Assembly (NCBI GenBank): GCA_023430425.1
Contig: JAEZAR010000381.1
Coordinates: forward strand, 1-7,983
Source: Actinomycetes bacterium
GTDB taxonomy: Bacteria > Actinomycetota > Actinomycetes > Actinomycetales > Cellulomonadaceae
Reading direction: 5' to 3'
DNA length: 7,983 nt
The stretch's first letter is position 1. Each line of letters opens with the position of its first letter. The notes beneath the pieces were generated by a model. That model worked only from the letters and a program-made list of their open reading frames with translations, had not been told where the DNA came from and made no database searches. Both the position numbers and the translations under genes were made by a program. This document shows positions 4,951 to 7,983 of the stretch, in pieces.

Positions 4951-5769
4951 GTGACGACCGCCCCCACCACGGCGGAGGTCCCGGCGTCGTCCGGCATCGC
5001 ACCGATGACGCTGCGCTCCGGGTCCGCGCACTGGCTGACCGGCTACCGCACGATGCTGCGCTGGCACCTGACGAGCATGCGGATCTGGCTCTTCCTCCTC
5101 GTCATGGTCCAGGTCCTCGTCGGCGTCGGCTACGTCCTCGGCGTCGGGCTCTTCTTCGACGAGGTGCCGCCGGTCATGGCCGCCTACGTCTCGACGGGCG
5201 CGCCGGTCTTCAACCTCGTGCTCCTCGGGATGCTCCTGGGCCCGCAGCTCGTCGCCGACATGAAGAGCAGCGGCGGCTACGACTTCCTCCAGTCGCTGCC
5301 CGTCCCGACGACGGCGTCCGCCGCGGCCTGGTACACGGTCACCCTCCTCGGCGGGGCGCCCCCGGTTGTCGTCACCCTGCTGGTGTCACGCCTGCGCTAC
5401 CCGGACCTCGAGCTCGCCGTGAGCCCCGCCGTCGTGCCGGCCGTGCTCCTCACGGTCTTCGGGGGCACGATGCTCGGCTACGCGCTCGCCTACGCCATCA
5501 CCGACCCGCGGGTGACGCAGCTGGTCACCCAGGTCCTCGTGTTCGCGCTCCTGGGCTTCACCCCGATCGTCTTCCCCCCGCAGCAGATGCCCGACTGGCT
5601 GGTGTCCGTCAACGACTGGCTACCGCTGACCCACATGGCGACGGTCGTCCGCGACGCCCTGACGGACGGCCTGGTCACGGCCGACGTCGGCCGCGCCTAC
5701 CTCGTGGTGTCGGTGTGGGGCCTGGCGGCGGGCGCCGCCGCCGTCCGCGAGCTCAGGAGGCGTCGATGA
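4951..5769 (+). CDS. ABC-2 type permease, subunit 1
   Basis: This 272-residue membrane protein has about six helices (roughly 45-69, 83-105, 126-146, 161-183, 189-209 and 248-264), the standard ABC-2 permease topology. A soluble N-terminus of about 40 residues precedes the first helix. Family marks are the cytosolic DFLQSLPVP loop (111-119), a likely ATPase-coupling region, and GFTPIVFPPQQMPDWL (202-217) followed by LPLTHMATVVRDAL (224-237). There is no extracytoplasmic domain of MacB type. It starts one base after the ATPase stop and overlaps the next permease by ATGA. It shares several motifs in the same order with the next protein but is clearly a different sequence, so the pair probably forms a heterodimeric channel. 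Basic residues (RELRRRR) close the C-terminus on the cytoplasmic side. Confidence 0.9.
   Translation: MTTAPTTAEVPASSGIAPMTLRSGSAHWLTGYRTMLRWHLTSMRIWLFLLVMVQVLVGVGYVLGVGLFFDEVPPVMAAYVSTGAPVFNLVLLGMLLGPQLVADMKSSGGYDFLQSLPVPTTASAAAWYTVTLLGGAPPVVVTLLVSRLRYPDLELAVSPAVVPAVLLTVFGGTMLGYALAYAITDPRVTQLVTQVLVFALLGFTPIVFPPQQMPDWLVSVNDWLPLTHMATVVRDALTDGLVTADVGRAYLVVSVWGLAAGAAAVRELRRRR
5755..5760 (+). promoter_or_regulatory. Shine-Dalgarno of permease 2
   Basis: AGGAGG, 5 nt before ATG 5766 and inside the end of permease 1. It selects ATG 5766 over the in-frame start at 5715, which would overlap permease 1 by 55 bp and add an Arg-rich 17-residue leader. Confidence 0.8.
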
Positions 5770-6566
5770 CCGCGCAGGCCACGACCGACCGCGCCCTCGT
5801 CGTGCCCCTCGTCCCGCGGGGGCCGGCCGCCGGCTGGCTGCACGCGTTCGGCGCGATGGCGCGCTTCGAGTGGGCCGGCACCCGGGCGTACGCGCCGCTG
5901 GTCGTCGTCGTGCAGATCATGATGGGCGTCGGCATGGCGATCATGTACGGGTTCTTCTACCCGGAGATCGACCCGACGACGGCGCTGCTCATCACCACCG
6001 GCGTCCCGACCCTCGCGCTCGTCCCGATGGGCTTCGTGCTCGTCCCGGCGGCGGTGGCGAACCAGCGACTGGTCGGCACGTTCGACGTCATGTGGTCGCT
6101 GCCCGTGCCGCGGTCGGCGACGGTCGCGGCGTCGTTCGCCGTCAACGCGGGCCTCGCCCTGCCCGGCACCGTCCTCGCGCTGCTGGTCGGCGCGTGGCGC
6201 TACGACGTGTCCCTGCACCTGTCGGCCGTGCTCGTGCCCGCGGTCGTCCTCTCCGTCCTCATGTGCGTGGCGGTCGGCTACGGGATGGCGCTCGCGGTCG
6301 GCGACCCCATGCTCGTCAACCTCATCACCAACGCGACGGTCTTCCTCGTGCTGCTGTTCACGCCGATCGTCTACCCGACGAGCAACCTCCCGGGCTGGCT
6401 CACCACCGTGCACGAGGTCCTGCCCTTCTACCCGATGGCACAGGTGATCCGGGCGGGGCTGACCCAGGGCGTGGTCACCGACGTCGGCGGACCGTTCCTC
6501 ACGCTCGGCCTGTGGACCCTCGGCGGCCTGGCCGCGACCGCGTGGGTGGTCGGCCGGCGCCGGTAG
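5766..6566 (+). CDS. ABC-2 type permease, subunit 2
   Basis: This 266-residue membrane protein has about six helices (roughly 44-64, 76-97, 124-144, 153-178, 184-202 and 244-262). It is the second permease of the operon and a diverged paralogue of the first. Shared points in order are FDVMWSLPVP (106-115) against YDFLQSLPVP, LLFTPIVYP (196-204) against LGFTPIVFP, and LPFYPMAQVIRAGL (219-232) against LPLTHMATVVRDAL. The two proteins plus the ATPase give the common one-ATPase, two-permease exporter. Its start ATG overlaps the stop of permease 1 (ATGA), and a strong Shine-Dalgarno supports it. It is the last gene of the operon. Its final codons contain a 15-bp string that recurs just downstream. 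Transport direction (export) is inferred from the family and from the absence of a binding-protein gene. Confidence 0.9.
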   Translation: MTAQATTDRALVVPLVPRGPAAGWLHAFGAMARFEWAGTRAYAPLVVVVQIMMGVGMAIMYGFFYPEIDPTTALLITTGVPTLALVPMGFVLVPAAVANQRLVGTFDVMWSLPVPRSATVAASFAVNAGLALPGTVLALLVGAWRYDVSLHLSAVLVPAVVLSVLMCVAVGYGMALAVGDPMLVNLITNATVFLVLLFTPIVYPTSNLPGWLTTVHEVLPFYPMAQVIRAGLTQGVVTDVGGPFLTLGLWTLGGLAATAWVVGRRR

Positions 6567-6588
6567 CCCCGCGGCGTGGGTGGTCGGC
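6540..6588. repeat. 15-bp direct repeat spanning the end of permease 2
   Basis: GCGTGGGTGGTCGGC occurs at 6540-6554, within the last codons of permease 2 (encoding part of AWVVG), and again at 6574-6588 in the gap after the stop. The copies are 34 bp apart. A copied gene tail or slippage event would explain it. The 45-bp gap shows only weak hairpins (GGTCG 6582-6586 with CGACC 6596-6600) and no convincing terminator for the two convergent transcripts. Confidence 0.65.
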
Positions 6589-6611
6589 AAGCGCGCGACC
6601 CCGCCCGCGGC

Positions 6612-7856
6612 TCAGGCCTCGTCGACCACCGGCGAGGCGTCCGCGATGGCGATGTGGCGCAGCTGTCGCCAGATCGCCAGGACGAACACCGCCGACCCCG
6701 CCGCGGCGAACCAGAACGGGGCGGTCACCCCCCAGCGCTCGGCGAGCGGGCCGCCGATGCCGGACCCGAGGACGAGCCCGCCGAAGACCCCGACCAGGTT
6801 GACGGAGTTGACCCGCCCCTGCAGGGACTGCGGGACGGCCCGCTGACGGACGGTGATCGACGTCGTGCCCCACACGAAGGCGTGGGCACCGAAGACGAAC
6901 ATGATCACCATGGCCACCCACGGGGCGCGCGCCAGCGCGAGCGCGGCGTGCGTGAGCGTCTCGATCACGAGACCGATCCGCATGATGTCCGCGAGCGAGA
7001 CCCGTCGGGTGATCCGCCCGTAGAGGGTGGTCGCCACCAGCCCGCCCACCGCCATCACGGTGGTGAGCAGCCCGAACCCGACGGCGCCCATGCCGAGGTG
7101 GTCGCGCGCGTACAGGACCAGGACGGACCACGCCGCACCGAAGGTGATGTTGAAGGTGAAGATCGTCAGGACGAGGGTCCGGACGGCGGCGTGCCGCATC
7201 GCCCACCGGAAGCCCTCGGCGATGTCGCGCCCGATGTGCGTGTCGGGGCGCTCGCGGCCGTGCGGCGCGAGCACGAGCCGCGAGACGAGCAGCGCGCCGG
7301 CCGCGACGAGGACGGCCTCGGCGAGGAACGGCCACAGCGAGCCTGCGGCGAACAGCGCCGCGCCGAGCGGCGGCCCCGCGAGCTGGTTCACGGTGATGAA
7401 CCCGGCCTGGAGCCGCGAGTTGGCGACCGCCAGGTCGTCCCGTGCCACGAGCATCGGCAGGAGCGTGCCCGTGGTGTTGTCGGCGAAGACCTCCGTGGTG
7501 CCGAGCACGAACAGGACCCCGAGCACGAGCGGGATCGAGACGCGGCCCGTGGCGATGGCGACGGTGAGCGCGACGAGCACGCCCGCCCGCACGAGGTTGG
7601 CGGTGACGACGAGCCGACGACGGTCGAGCCGGTCCGACAGCGCTCCCGCGAGCAGCCCGAACAGGAGCGGGGGGAGCCACTGCAGGGTCGCGCCGAGGGC
7701 GACCAGCCGTGCGTCGTCGGTGAGCGAGGCGACCAGCAGCGGGCCGGCGGCGAGGACGATGCCGTCGCCCAGGTTGGTCAGCCACGAGGCGCCCAGCAGC
7801 CAGCGGAACCCTACGCCCAGCCGCGCGGGGAGCACTGTCTCCACCAGCCGGCTCAC
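6612..7856 (-). CDS. MFS transporter, MFS_3/EntS-like exporter
   Basis: This 414-residue inner-membrane protein has about twelve hydrophobic helices, typical of major facilitator drug- or siderophore-type exporters (MFS_3, PF05977; EntS-like). Visible marks are the N-terminal WLTNLGDGIVL segment (25-35), MFS motif A as GALSDRLDRRRL (71-82) in the loop between helices 2 and 3, a conserved NSRLQAG stretch (146-152), a central cytosolic loop around 196-222, and RQRAVPQSLQGRVNSV (337-352), highly characteristic of the MFS_3 group. I used GTG 7856: its product begins a normal distance before helix 1. No Shine-Dalgarno is visible, and a -10-like hexamer lies so close that the mRNA may be leaderless. 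It converges on the ABC exporter operon with a 45-bp gap and has no operon partner in the window. The substrate is unknown; efflux by proton antiport is the family norm. Confidence 0.9.
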   Translation of the reverse strand: MSRLVETVLPARLGVGFRWLLGASWLTNLGDGIVLAAGPLLVASLTDDARLVALGATLQWLPPLLFGLLAGALSDRLDRRRLVVTANLVRAGVLVALTVAIATGRVSIPLVLGVLFVLGTTEVFADNTTGTLLPMLVARDDLAVANSRLQAGFITVNQLAGPPLGAALFAAGSLWPFLAEAVLVAAGALLVSRLVLAPHGRERPDTHIGRDIAEGFRWAMRHAAVRTLVLTIFTFNITFGAAWSVLVLYARDHLGMGAVGFGLLTTVMAVGGLVATTLYGRITRRVSLADIMRIGLVIETLTHAALALARAPWVAMVIMFVFGAHAFVWGTTSITVRQRAVPQSLQGRVNSVNLVGVFGGLVLGSGIGGPLAERWGVTAPFWFAAAGSAVFVLAIWRQLRHIAIADASPVVDEA

Positions 7857-7865
7857 AAGGCCGAG

Positions 7866-7871
7866 ATGCTA
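7866..7871 (-). promoter_or_regulatory. Candidate -10 element giving a leaderless MFS transcript
   Basis: On the minus strand this reads TAGCAT, with 9 nt between it and GTG 7856. Transcription would start at or within about 3 nt of the start codon. The stretch between contains no Shine-Dalgarno. No clear -35 is seen. Confidence 0.4.
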
Positions 7872-7983
7872 CGCCCGCGCACGGGGGCGCCGTCGTCCGC
7901 GGGCTGCCGACGGCGGGGGCCGCCGCGGGGCGCGGCCACCGCGGGAGGGGGCCCTGGGGGCGGCGGGGTCGCCCGTGTCGGGA
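7872..7983. other. Upstream tail with no recognisable gene
   Basis: The last 112 bp are extremely G/C-rich with runs of G and C. I see no start with a ribosome-binding site on either strand and no RNA gene. It is probably the upstream region of the MFS gene and of whatever lies beyond the window. Confidence 0.5.

Noticed and set aside
6554..6563. CCGGCGCCGG perfect palindrome at the end of permease 2, considered as a terminator or attachment site
   Set aside because: It is 10 bp of pure G/C inside coding sequence with no loop or T-tract; such palindromes are common by chance at this base composition.
5697..6590. A 297-residue minus-strand frame opposite permease 2
   Set aside because: It is rich in His, Arg, Asp and Glu with no hydrophobic core, typical of the antisense of a membrane-protein gene.
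6499..7785. A 428-residue minus-strand frame overlapping the MFS gene
   Set aside because: It is the shifted frame of the MFS gene, Arg/Pro/Ala-rich, with no membrane helices.
1..7983. One integrated novel system joining all seven genes
   Set aside because: The genes fall into at least five transcription units with convergent and divergent borders and each belongs to a known family. A shared resistance theme is possible but not supported by linkage.

Overview
This is a very GC-rich window, clearly above 70% G+C by eye, with almost exclusively G/C third codon positions, frequent GTG starts and tight overlapping operon junctions. It looks like an actinobacterium, probably of the Micrococcales / Cellulomonas-like type. 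That placement rests on base composition and gene style only. The window holds seven complete or near-complete protein genes. I see no RNA genes, CRISPR arrays, insertion sequences or other mobile elements, and no gap longer than about 300 bases without a gene.

Layout from left to right. (1) 92-1150, plus strand: a winged-helix protein of the AlkZ-like (HTH_42, PF06224) family, carrying the Gln-x-Gln motif of interstrand-crosslink-repair DNA glycosylases. (2) 1277-2854, minus strand: a 525-residue membrane transporter of the aspartate:alanine exchanger (AspT / YidE-like) family, with two cytosolic RCK_C (TrkA_C) domains between two membrane halves. It converges on gene 1 across a 126-bp gap with stem-loops. 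(3) 3062-3835, plus strand: a short-chain dehydrogenase closely resembling bacterial 3-alpha-hydroxysteroid dehydrogenase. It is divergent from gene 2 across a 207-bp control region. (4-6) 3942-6566, plus strand: a compact ABC-2 exporter operon made of one ATPase followed by two different but related permeases, with a 1-bp gap and then an ATGA overlap. (7) 6612-7856, minus strand: a 12-helix MFS exporter of the MFS_3 / EntS-like type, convergent with the ABC operon.

Regulation is the most informative layer. The ABC operon is preceded by a TATAAC -10 element flanked by two AT-rich, ATAT-centred palindromes that form a perfect 9-bp inverted repeat. These are the only conspicuously AT-rich bases in this stretch and look like a two-site repressor operator. 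The operator also argues that the ATPase starts at GTG 3942 rather than at the upstream in-frame GTG 3897. In front of the dehydrogenase is a GGGAC-N4-GTCC element resembling the DosR/DevR box, placed about 43 bases upstream of the inferred transcription start. Both divergent promoters (transporter and dehydrogenase) share the -10-like hexamer TAGCGT.

Three of the seven loci are membrane transporters (an AspT-like carrier, an ABC-2 exporter and an MFS exporter), and one is a candidate genotoxin-repair glycosylase. A xenobiotic or self-resistance theme is possible. The genes are in at least five separate transcription units, so this is a neighbourhood observation and not proof of one system. 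I did not find a clearly new multi-gene system; the best leads are the operator, the glycosylase motif and the DosR-like box.
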